From positions 1 through 64,000 of the forward strand of contig NZ_JAIVFX010000033.1 in the NCBI RefSeq assembly GCF_020829625.1: a stretch of DNA of 64,000 nucleotides, in the 5' to 3' direction. Each line of letters starts with the position of its first letter. Position 1 is the first letter of the stretch. The DNA is from Nostoc sp. XA010. GTDB taxonomy: Bacteria; Cyanobacteriota; Cyanobacteriia; Cyanobacteriales; Nostocaceae. Positions 8,671 through 17,289 of the stretch are shown here, piece after piece. The translations under genes were made by a program, and so were the position numbers. Under the pieces are notes generated by a model. That model did no database searches, was not told where the DNA came from, and worked only from the letters and a program-made list of their open reading frames with translations.

Positions 8671-9671
8671 ACTGCTAAATCTTTAATACTTATAGATTTA
8701 GTGTTCCCCGAATCTATGAAATTGTTTATAAACAAGAGGAAAATTTTAGACCAGAATTTCAATAATAAAATTGGAATACCAGGATGATTATCTAAAGGTG
8801 CTCTTTGCAACATAGTACCTTCTAGAGTGGCGATCGCTCGCACTTCCCATAAGCCATTGTGAAAGAGAATTAACGGATAGCGGTCTTCAGGATTTTTCGC
8901 CATCAGTTTGCTAACAATTTCTGAGAATACAGATGGAATTTCGGAATTAATTTCATGTATTAAAGGCGCTGTTCTTGCAATATGACAATGTATCAACTCC
9001 ATCGCATCCTCTGACTGAAATGGTAATTTGCCAGTCAGTAATTCATAAAAAGTTATACCCAAAGAATAAAAATCTGTGCGGTAGTCAATCCCTCGATTCA
9101 TTCGTCCAGTTTGTTCTGGAGAAATATAAGCGAGAGTTCCTTCTAACACATTGGGGCTAATTAAGCTTTGAGTTTCTCGTGGCAGTAAAGATGCAATACT
9201 AAAGTCAATTAATTTAACTTGTTTAGTTTCTGGATTAATTAAAATATTGGCGGGTTTAATATCTTTATGAATGATGCGCGAGTGGTAGAGTATATCTAAG
9301 GTATTGCATAGTGCGATCGCAATTTGTAAAAACTCTTGTAGAAAGGCAACATATCGCGTATCTATAGAGGTGAAATAATCTTTAAGAGAAATCCCTCCAA
9401 AATCTTCCATCACCAACACATAGCCACTCTGGTAAGGTTCTAGGCTATATGTTTGGATGATTAGAGGGGAATTGAGATTTTTAGCTATGGTGTACTGATT
9501 GCGAAACGACAAGAGTTCAGAGAAACTTGGATAAGGATTTTTAAGCAGTTTAATCACTACTCTTAATGAGTCACTCTCTCGATACCCTCGATAAACCAGC
9601 GTTCTGGAACCATTGTAAAGTTCTTCACTGATGCGATATCCGGGAATACTACTGACTGTAGTGGTATTCAT
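8655..9671 (-). CDS. Degenerate HstK-like Ser/Thr kinase, internal deletion suspected
   Basis: Paralogue of the downstream kinase, nearly identical through the core (NGSRT, IKLLKNPYPSFSEL, HKDIKPANIL, IDFSIASLLPRE, YISPEQTGRMNRG). The kinase similarity stops at NPEDRYP. The following residues LFHNGLWEVRAIATLEG look like GAF-proximal sequence of full-length HstK proteins, and the tail after that looks random. My reading is that the AAA region was deleted and the frame then shifted; this is inference. Kinase catalytic residues remain. It is transcribed away from plsC, with 133 bases between the two starts. The tandem arrangement indicates duplication before or during decay. Confidence 0.65.
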   Translation of the reverse strand: MNTTTVSSIPGYRISEELYNGSRTLVYRGYRESDSLRVVIKLLKNPYPSFSELLSFRNQYTIAKNLNSPLIIQTYSLEPYQSGYVLVMEDFGGISLKDYFTSIDTRYVAFLQEFLQIAIALCNTLDILYHSRIIHKDIKPANILINPETKQVKLIDFSIASLLPRETQSLISPNVLEGTLAYISPEQTGRMNRGIDYRTDFYSLGITFYELLTGKLPFQSEDAMELIHCHIARTAPLIHEINSEIPSVFSEIVSKLMAKNPEDRYPLILFHNGLWEVRAIATLEGTMLQRAPLDNHPGIPILLLKFWSKIFLLFINNFIDSGNTKSISIKDLAVWIAL

Positions 9672-9804
9672 ACTGCTAAATCCTAATATTTTATGGACTT
9701 AGTATTCCCAGATGGGTGAAGCAATTCATCTGCAACGCTTTTTGCATTTGCTCTGGGCCTTGCGATCGCGTATGCTAAATTCAGTCTGATTTGAATTATC
9801 TTCT

Positions 9805-10443
9805 GTGGACAGAAACCGCGAACCGTTTATCAGTCTGGCTCTTTACCACGCCTTTAAATGGTCGGTCGTCAGCCCCATGCTTCACACTTACTTTCGGGGC
9901 CAGATTTATGGTACGGAGAATGTCCCCCAATCAGGGCCGTTATTGATAGTGAGTAATCACGCTAGTTATTTTGACCCGCCAATTGTCTCCAACTGTGTAC
10001 GTCGTCCAGTGGCGTACATGGCTAAGGAAGAGTTATTTAAAATCCCAGTTCTGGCGCAAGCGATTAAATTGTACGGTGGTTACCCGGTGAGTCGGGGAAA
10101 TGCCGATCGCAATGCCATCCGTTCCGCCCTAGAATATCTTAATAACGGTTGGGCTGTCGGTGTTTTCTTGCAAGGGACTCGCACCCCAGATGGTCGAATT
10201 ACAGACCCCAAGAGAGGCGCACTGCTGCTAGCGGCGAAAGCAAAAGCCCCAATATTACCCGTGAGTCTCTGGGGTACTGAGGAGATTTTACAAAAAGGAT
10301 CGTCCCTACCTCGCGCAGTTCCCATAACTGTGAGAATTGGTAACTTGATTGATGCTCCTAGTTCCACTAATAAAGAAGAATTAGAAGCTTTAACACAAAA
10401 GTGTACCAAAGTAATAAACGAGATGCATGATTTAGGACGATAA
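9805..10443 (+). CDS. plsC: 1-acyl-sn-glycerol-3-phosphate acyltransferase (PlsC-like)
   Basis: Adds the second acyl chain to lysophosphatidic acid to give phosphatidic acid at the inner membrane face. The 212 residues carry the catalytic H(x4)D box as NHASYFDPP (His52, Asp57) and a substrate-binding motif near residue 121 that reads FLQGTRTPDG instead of the common FPEGTR. The Glu-to-Gln change may be normal for this cyanobacterial subgroup, but I cannot check that here. The start is a GTG followed by MDRNREPFISLALYHAFKW. It fits functionally with plsX-fabH-fabD upstream, from which it is separated by the minus-strand kinase block. Confidence 0.92.
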   Translation: MDRNREPFISLALYHAFKWSVVSPMLHTYFRGQIYGTENVPQSGPLLIVSNHASYFDPPIVSNCVRRPVAYMAKEELFKIPVLAQAIKLYGGYPVSRGNADRNAIRSALEYLNNGWAVGVFLQGTRTPDGRITDPKRGALLLAAKAKAPILPVSLWGTEEILQKGSSLPRAVPITVRIGNLIDAPSSTNKEELEALTQKCTKVINEMHDLGR

Positions 10444-10635
10444 GCTAGACAAGTTTAGATATATGCTTTAGGGAGGTAGCGATCGCTATTAGGTTCCTCT
10501 AATCTTAAAATCAATTCACTCTAGCAATCATCTAAGGAACTTCCAACAAATACATCATCCATCTCACAGAGTGGGCAAATTCCCCACGCTACACAACTAG
10601 TTTTTTTCCGTCTTAATTACAAATTACGAATTATT

Positions 10636-11673
10636 ATGAGCGGCTTTGAAGCCAAGAATTTTTGGGATCGATTAAATAATCTGGCGTTAGTCCGCTTTTT
10701 ACTTTTAGTTGCTTCTGGCTGGGCAATTGTACAACTTTTAGCTTACTTTGAAGCAGTCATTGTTATTTTTACATTTGCTGCAATTTTGGCTTTTTTACTC
10801 AGCTATCCTGTACAATGGCTGCGACATTTTTTGCCCCACGGCGTAGCTGTTGGTGTCGTTTTCTTGTTCAGCATTGTGATTATTGGCAGTCTGATAATTA
10901 CCGTCGGCTTAACGGTTTTATCTCAAGGACAACAATTAATTGACAGTATAACTGGCTTTGTAAATTCTTTAATACCTCTATTAGAGCAGCTAGAAGGGCT
11001 TTTGCGAAGCCGTAACTTGCAGATAAATTTAAGTTTTATTCAAGAACAATTGCGAAACCAAGCTGTATCTAGTCTTGTTACTAGCTTGGCTGTTTTACAA
11101 GGATTCATGACGAATTTTCTGACATTTATATTAATTGCGGTTGTGGCTTTTTTTATGTTACTGGATGGGGACAAACTGTGGAATTTTACCATAAAAATAG
11201 TACCAAAACAGCGCCGCAATAGATTTACAAATATAATCAGACGTTCTTTTTTAGGATTTTTTAGAGGTCAGTTATTATTAAGCGCCTTTCTCACAAGTAC
11301 AACTTTTTTGGTTTTTGTAATATTAAAAGTACCTTTTGCTTTGATATTGTCAGTGATAGTCGGAATTCTTGATATCATTCCTGGCATAGGAGCGACATTA
11401 GGAGTAAGCACAGTGACTCTATTTGTGTTGTCTCAAGGTGTTTGGTTAGCATTGAAAGTCTTAATAGCTTGTATTGTCCTCCAACAGATACAAGACAATT
11501 TGATTGCGCCTCGAATTATGCAAGATGCGCTGAATCTTAATCCTGTAGTAGTATTTTTTGCTTTACTAGTAGGCGCTAAAGTAGCAGGCTTACTAGGAGT
11601 TTTTATATCTATTCCCATTGCTGGAGTCATCGTATCTTTATTTGAAATTGATGAAATGAAATCAGAAGTTTAG
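10636..11673 (+). CDS. AI-2E family transporter (PerM-like permease)
   Basis: A 345-residue multi-pass membrane protein with about seven or eight hydrophobic segments. Characteristic family signals are an N-terminal helix pair, a long amphipathic middle region, the DGDKL loop, and the C-terminal IPGIGATLGV, DNLIAPRIMQ and NPVVVFFALLVGAKVAGLLGVFISIPIAG blocks (read as separate motifs). Family members include exporters of AI-2 and Na+/H+ antiporters, so the substrate cannot be named. It lies alone, with 190 bases of AT-rich spacer upstream. The ATG start gives MSGFEAKNFWDRL, typical of cyanobacterial members. Confidence 0.9.
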   Translation: MSGFEAKNFWDRLNNLALVRFLLLVASGWAIVQLLAYFEAVIVIFTFAAILAFLLSYPVQWLRHFLPHGVAVGVVFLFSIVIIGSLIITVGLTVLSQGQQLIDSITGFVNSLIPLLEQLEGLLRSRNLQINLSFIQEQLRNQAVSSLVTSLAVLQGFMTNFLTFILIAVVAFFMLLDGDKLWNFTIKIVPKQRRNRFTNIIRRSFLGFFRGQLLLSAFLTSTTFLVFVILKVPFALILSVIVGILDIIPGIGATLGVSTVTLFVLSQGVWLALKVLIACIVLQQIQDNLIAPRIMQDALNLNPVVVFFALLVGAKVAGLLGVFISIPIAGVIVSLFEIDEMKSEV

Positions 11674-11739
11674 TTAGGAGTTAGGAGTTAGAAGTAGTAA
11701 TTAATGTAAAATAGTTTCTTAGCCAATAAAAATTGAGGA

Positions 11740-12039
11740 ATGATGTCGGATTTAAGAGCGGAATTAACAGAAATTTTGGATGAGGCAGAGTGGGAGTGGC
11801 TAATTCCTCATGTACAACGAGATGCAGTAATTTTGGTAGCACTTGAGCTAAACTTAGTGGATGTTGGAGTAGCGATCGCCAGTGATAACATCCCATCAGT
11901 GGAACAGTGGATTGATCAACAATTGATTGCCAAACCTACGATAGTACAGGTAGGAGAATGGAACGGCGATCGCACTAAACGATTTAATACTCTTATTGTT
12001 CAGCCTTACGTTCTGGCGCAAGAAATAGTTGCTGCGTAA
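11740..12039 (+). CDS. DUF2288 family protein
   Basis: A small soluble protein of 99 residues (98 if the second of two adjacent ATGs is used) with the DUF2288 pattern: LRAELTEILDEAEWEWLIPH at the start, RDAVILVALELNLVDVGVAIA in the middle, VEQWI, and a basic-to-hydrophobic C-terminus. GAGGA lies a few bases before the start. Function is unknown for the family. It sits between the AI-2E permease and mutS2 in the same direction, with no obvious operon partner. Confidence 0.85.
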   Translation: MMSDLRAELTEILDEAEWEWLIPHVQRDAVILVALELNLVDVGVAIASDNIPSVEQWIDQQLIAKPTIVQVGEWNGDRTKRFNTLIVQPYVLAQEIVAA

Positions 12040-12084
12040 TCAGTTTTTGTGGCGTTTTCGCTCAGAGTCAGAGTCAACAAAAAT

Positions 12085-12110
12085 ATTGATGTAGTATAAA
12101 GTACATCAAT
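12085..12110. promoter_or_regulatory. Inverted repeat containing an NtcA-type GTA-N8-TAC site
   Basis: Nine-base arms ATTGATGTA and TACATCAAT flank an 8-base spacer, and the inner part spells GTA-N8-TAC, the consensus for the cyanobacterial nitrogen regulator NtcA. A TATACC hexamer lies about 27 bases downstream, a little farther than the usual 20-24. The site is 123 bases before mutS2 and 45 bases after DUF2288. Regulation by NtcA is inference; the inverted repeat itself is seen. Confidence 0.35.
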
Positions 12111-12232
12111 GTATAAGAAGTAGAGGACGAATATACCTCTCGACTATTGACTAAAGGAAAATTTTCTACTTTAAGATTTAGCCATCTAGGGGCTAGAATT
12201 GTTACGATAATTTCAGATTAGATGTTGAAACC

Positions 12233-14658
12233 TTGATCCAATCTGAAACCTTAAAATTATTAGAATGGCATCGCCTCTGCCAGCACCTTGCCACCTTTGC
12301 GGCAACCAAGCTGGGGGCGACAGCCGCACGTCATCTGAAAATACCCGATTCTCAGATCCAAAGCGAACAGTTGTTAGAGCAAACCAAAGAAGTCTATCAG
12401 CTGGAAACTCGCCAGACTACGGGACTATCATTTGAGGGAATTCAAGATATTGGCGATTCCTTAGAACGGGCAGAACGCAGTGGAGTTTTGGCAGGGGATG
12501 AACTGTTAGCGATCGCTACCACCCTCGCTGGTGCTAGAAATTTGCGCCGTGTCATCGACAATCAGGAAGATTTGCCGATATTGACTGATTTGGTTGCCGA
12601 TTTGCGGACTTATCCAGAACTAGAACAGGAAATTCACCGATGTATTGATGAACGGGCCCAGGTAACTGACCGCGCGAGTCAAAAACTGGGAGAAATTCGC
12701 ACAGATTTGCGGAGATTACGCACTCAGATTACTCAAAAGCTGCAAAATATCTTACAGGCAAAATCTGGCGCAGTTCAAGAACAGCTAATTACGCAACGGG
12801 GCGATCGCTTCGTCATCCCTGTAAAAGCACCCCAAAAAGATGCCATCCCCGGTATTGTCCACGATACCTCTACTAGCGGTGCCACCCTTTACGTGGAACC
12901 GCATTCAGTAGTGCCTTTGGGCAACCAACTGCGGCAGATAATTAGAAGAGAGCAAGCAGAAGAAGAAGCGGTTCGCCGTGCTTTGACTGAACTTGTAGCC
13001 GCAGTCAAACCAGATTTAGAAAGATTATTAGCGATCGCTACCACTTTGGATCTGGCAACAGCTAGATCGCGGTATAGCTACTGGCTAGGAGCGAATCCCC
13101 CACGATTTATCCAGCGTGAAGACAGGGAAATCATAACCTTGCGGAATTTGCGACATCCATTGTTAGTGTGGCAGCAGCAGCACGAACAAGCACAACCAGT
13201 AGTTCCTGTAGATTTACTCATTAGTCCGCAAATTCGGGTAGTGACAATTACCGGGCAAATACTGGCGGTAAAACTGTAACCTTAAAAACCTTGGGGTTAG
13301 CAGCACTGATGGCCAAAGTGGGTTTATTTGTCCCCGCCCGCGAACCAGTAGAAATACCTTGGTTTGATAAAGTGTTGGCAGATATTGGCGATGAACAATC
13401 TTTACAGCAAAGTTTATCCACATTCTCTGGGCACATCCGCCGAATTAGCCGGATTTTAGAAGCATTAGGGAATGGGGAATTGGGAATCGGGAATGGGGAA
13501 GAAAAAAATTTAGAAATCGCTACTCCCAAATCACTCGTTTTACTCGATGAAGTCGGTGCAGGAACTGATCCAGTTGAAGGTAGCGCCTTAGCGATCGCCT
13601 TGTTGCAATATCTAGCTAACCATTCCCAGCTAACGATCGCCACTACTCACTTTGGGGAATTAAAAGCCCTGAAATACGAAGACGATCGCTTTGAAAATGC
13701 CTCTGTAGAATTTGACGAAAGTACTCTCTCACCCACTTACCGTTTGTTGTGGGGCATACCTGGACGTTCTAACGCCTTAACTATTGCCCTCCGCTTAGGA
13801 TTGAACCCAGAAGTGGTACAACAGGCGAAAACCCAGGTGGGAGAAGCCACAGATGAAGTTAACCAAGTAATTGCTGGCTTAGAAGCACAACGCCGCCGTC
13901 AAGAAACCAAAGCTGCCGAAGCCCAAAGTTTGTTGCAGCAAGCGGAACGTTTATACAAACAAGTATCCGCAAAAGCCGCAAGTTTGGAAGAGAGGGAAAG
14001 CAGTTTGCGGGCTTCACAGGAAATAGCAGTCCAACAAGCGATCGCTCAAGCAAAAGGTGAAATTGCCCAAGTGATCCGCCGTTTGCAAAAAGGTACGCCC
14101 ACAGCCCAAGAGGCGCAGCAAGCAACCAATGCTTTGAATCAAATTAGCCAACAATATCAGCCAGCAACGCCAGCAAAACCAAAAGCTGGATTTATGCCCA
14201 AAGTAGGCGATCGCGTCCGTATTCCAAAATTAGGACAGATAGCAGATGTGATCACTGCCCCCGATGAAGATGGGGAGTTAAGCGTTCGGTTTGGGCTAAT
14301 GAAGATGAACGTGAAGTTGCAAGATGTAGAATCTCTAGATGGTCAAAAAGCCGAACCAGTCGTCAAACCCAAGCCAGCCCCAGCAGCAGTAACCCCCCCA
14401 CCGCAAAATGTCCCAGAAATTCGGACTTCCCAAAATACCATCGATTTGCGTGGTAAACGGGTAGCTGATGCCGAATACATTTTAGATAAAGCCATCTCGG
14501 AAGCTACAGGCCCAGTCTGGATTATTCACGGGTATGGTACTGGTAAACTGCGACAAGGAGTTCACACATTTTTGCAACAACATCCCAGAGTTAACAACTA
14601 CGAACCAGCAGAACAAGCAGATGGCGGCACCGGTGTTACCGTTGCTCACATCAAATAA
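12233..14658 (+). pseudogene. mutS2: MutS2 family ATPase/endonuclease gene with a one-base frameshift in the P-loop
   Basis: MutS2 proteins bind branched DNA or collided ribosomes and carry a C-terminal Smr nuclease domain. Two ORFs (12233-13279 from TTG, and the frame through 14658) together spell one protein of about 808 residues: core and lever domains, ATPase, a KOW-like segment, and an Smr domain with IDLRG and HGYGTGKLR. The break is at about 13254-13256: ACC-GGG-CAA-ATA should read as the Walker A motif TGPNTGGKT, and restoring one C after GGGC repairs the frame exactly. It is either a true null allele or a sequencing error. A GGGAAT-type repeat is inserted in frame at about 13468-13508. 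TTG is used because the family N-terminus begins there. Confidence 0.85.
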
Positions 14659-14672
14659 AGAGCAGGAATGCT

Positions 14673-15329
14673 ATGTTACTTGAACTCAATCAACTAATTG
14701 TAAAAGCCGGTCATCAGTTGTTGATTAAAGATGTCTCCTGGTCGGCATACAAACGAATTTTAGCAGAATTAGGAGACAATCGCAGTTCGCGCATAGCTTA
14801 CAGTCAAGGGATGCTGGAAATAATGGCTCCATTGCCAGAACATGAAGTAGCTAAAGTTATTATTGGGGATTTGGTAAAAGTTTTATTAGAAGAACTCGAT
14901 CTGGAATTTTGGAGTTTAGGTTCTACAACTTTTGAGAAGGAATGTATGAATGCTGGGGTAGAACCCGATGATTGTTTCTATATCCAAAATGAAGCTAGAG
15001 TTAGGGGCAAAGATAGAATAAATTTAGAAACCGACCCGCCTCCAGATTTGGCTATTGAAATTGATATTACCTGCCGCACTCGTTTCAATAATTATCAAGA
15101 TTTGAGAGTACCGGAACTCTGGCGATGGAATGGAAGAAAACTGGAAATAAACTTGCTGTTCAATGGTAAATATCTAGAATCAAATACCAGTTCTATTTTC
15201 CCCAATTTACCAATTCAGCAAGTAATTCCCGAATATTTGATGCTAAGTAAAAACAATGGTAGAAATACGACAATGAAAGGATTTCGTGCGTGGATAAGGC
15301 AGAAAATTAGTAGTGATATTAAGTCCTGA
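14673..15329 (+). CDS. Uma2 family protein (DUF820, PD-(D/E)XK fold)
   Basis: A 218-residue member of the restriction-endonuclease-like Uma2 family, heavily expanded in cyanobacteria. Visible family features are YSQGMLEIMAPLPEHE, EPDDCFYIQ, PPPDLAIEID with the predicted metal-binding acids, and the strand-turn-strand ending in VPELWRWNGRKLEI. The role is unknown; links to mobile elements or DNA processing have been proposed for the family. It begins 14 bases after the mutS2 stop. Its 3' end overlaps the truncated solute-binding protein gene on the other strand. Confidence 0.88.
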   Translation: MLLELNQLIVKAGHQLLIKDVSWSAYKRILAELGDNRSSRIAYSQGMLEIMAPLPEHEVAKVIIGDLVKVLLEELDLEFWSLGSTTFEKECMNAGVEPDDCFYIQNEARVRGKDRINLETDPPPDLAIEIDITCRTRFNNYQDLRVPELWRWNGRKLEINLLFNGKYLESNTSSIFPNLPIQQVIPEYLMLSKNNGRNTTMKGFRAWIRQKISSDIKS

Positions 15330-15671
15330 TCTCACAACAGCAGTCATGCGGTTGCTAGTGAAATTCACTACAGGTTCACTTAAACCTTCTTCAAACAATG
15401 TTTGAGGGTTCTCAATATCTGCACTAGCAAAAATATCTGCGGATTTTCCGGTTTCGGAGAATTTTTGTTCTATAAATTCTCGTGTTAAGCCAGACGGGCC
15501 AAATCGCGTTTCTACTAGAATTCCATATTTATCATTAAAAGATTCAGCTACTTCTGTGAGGCTATCACGCAAACTACCAGCACCGTATAGCTTAACCGCC
15601 AATGCCTGAGTTGGCAGAGTGACACCGACAGCACAAGCTATGAGTGAAAAGGCAAAAAAATGCTTTTTCAT
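15243..15671 (-). pseudogene. Truncated molybdate-type ABC substrate-binding protein gene (ModA-like)
   Basis: The frame starts with a clear signal peptide, MKKHFFAFSLIACAVGVTLP...ALA, followed by VKLYGAGSLRDSLTEVAESF and GPSGLTREFIEQ, typical of ModA/extracellular solute-binding proteins; ADIFASADIENPQ and MTAVVRSGLNIT follow. Similarity then ends, and the last residues are antisense to the Uma2 gene. About 120 of the roughly 250 residues expected for the family remain, so the C-terminal lobe is lost and ligand binding is unlikely. No permease or ATPase gene is adjacent. The exact ligand of the intact parent cannot be told. Confidence 0.75.
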
Positions 15672-16444
15672 CGTTGTTATATTATTGCGTTGCTATTCTT
15701 CTCAGTGAATTATCTGTAACCTATACTGAATAATGGGTTTTGGTAAATGTCTAAACTATTACCTCTGCCCATTAAGTTTACAAATGAGTTTTGATATGTG
15801 CGTAGTTCGCGGTTAGAGCTATAGTACCAACTAAGTTGGAATAAATCAATCGCCCAACATCTTCAAACGTTGACTTTATTAAATTTTTAAGTTTGTCATC
15901 AGTTGCATAGAGGCATCAATCGTCCTGATGTTGCCTAACCTGTCCTGAAATAACAGGCTACACACAAGCGAAACTGGGGTGGGGTTCGGGTAAGCAGAAG
16001 AGGCACGGGAAGCTTTTGAGGAAAGAGGGTTATTGTTCAGTAATTCTTTTCTTAAGAAGCAAAAAATTTGTATAGTAATTATGTATACATGAAGACCAAG
16101 TAATAAACATCAATAAATTTCAAAATTTAAAGCCACAAATAAGTTAGGAGGTATTCTACACAATTATTCAGCGATAATTAGCGGTTAGCATTCAAAACAA
16201 TAGTTTATTTATACTCTTGTACGGAATTAGCAGCAAAAGTCGGGTAAACCTTAACTAGAATTGATACTTTTCTACTTTGTCGAAAATAAATTTTCATCTA
16301 GAGTAGGACAAAGATACCTGCTGTTTAACACATAAAAAAGCTAGATGAAGTCTCTGGCTTAGAGCTATGGGAAACCAAGCTTGATTCTTAAGAGTCTGGT
16401 TTCAAAATGGGTAACAGCAACATCCTCTATCAGCTTGATCACCT
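15672..16444. other. Long intergenic region, no gene seen
   Basis: About 770 bases with many stops in all frames. Small inverted repeats occur (CCAACTAAGTTGG near 15827, ATGTATACAT near 16082) and there is a purine-rich stretch at about 15970-16030. It carries the promoter regions for the divergent solute-binding fragment and the DUF3038 gene. No RNA gene was recognised. Confidence 0.4.
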
Positions 16445-17050
16445 ATGCTAAAAGTTATGCACTCGGCCACCAACTCAGCCACTCCAAATTCCCAGTGGGA
16501 GGATTTAATCAAGCTTCCAGCCCCAAACACAGTTCAATGGGACAATATCAAAACCCAATTAGACTTGGTGCTGTTGGCGCTAGAAACCTTAACTGGGATT
16601 GGTTCAGAGGCTATGCTTTCGGCGGCAACTGATCTGAATTTAGAGTCAAGAGTGCCAGACCGCGTAGCTTTATGGCGACTGCGCCAATCAAATCCCCTAC
16701 GCAAAGGTCAAGGAGGGCGAAAAAAGCTAGATGTCGAAGAAGCGCGATCGCTTGTTCTGATCATCTGCTACCTAGCCAAACAGCACCAGGAATTGATTCG
16801 CCGCGCTGTCGGACTGTTGGAACAAATGGCAGAAAATAACCGGGAACCTCACCAGGCTGCTTTACTTGGAGATTATATTGATGCTTTTTGCAACACTTAC
16901 CAAGAGCGGATGGAAGAGGACGAGAAAATCTCAACGGATTTACTAACTAACCTGGCCCTAAAACTGCTTGTAGATTTACTTTTTTACAGTGCTCCTGGTG
17001 GGCATCGCCGTCTCTGGCTAGCACTTATAGACCGTTCAACAAAATTTTAA
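16445..17050 (+). CDS. DUF3038 family protein
   Basis: A 201-residue cyanobacterial protein of unknown function. Family features are the helical core VQWDNIKTQLDLVLLALETL, the basic motif RVALWRLRQSNPLRKGQGG, and the C-terminal FYSAPGGHRRLWLALIDRS. It is soluble, with no signal peptide. It is followed after 239 bases by a DUF4335 gene; the two families are commonly neighbours in cyanobacteria, which suggests a shared role. The start could also be the ATG twelve bases downstream. Confidence 0.85.
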   Translation: MLKVMHSATNSATPNSQWEDLIKLPAPNTVQWDNIKTQLDLVLLALETLTGIGSEAMLSAATDLNLESRVPDRVALWRLRQSNPLRKGQGGRKKLDVEEARSLVLIICYLAKQHQELIRRAVGLLEQMAENNREPHQAALLGDYIDAFCNTYQERMEEDEKISTDLLTNLALKLLVDLLFYSAPGGHRRLWLALIDRSTKF

Positions 17051-17289
17051 ATTTTAGATTTGAAATTCCTCAACCAAAATTTGCTCATGAAAGTTTGCTA
17101 GATAAGGATTCTCTTTTGATGATCGTTAGTTCTTGGGCAATGTACTATCACCACTGCTGCCTCTTTGCACATCACAGAAGGAACCTGACAAAGTTCTGAG
17201 TGGAGGAATCCGCCTTTTCAACTTTTCTTTGCAAGCAACTGGCTCAATTTTTTGCAAAATCTTAAATAGTCTTCTTCGCAGTTCCTGCC

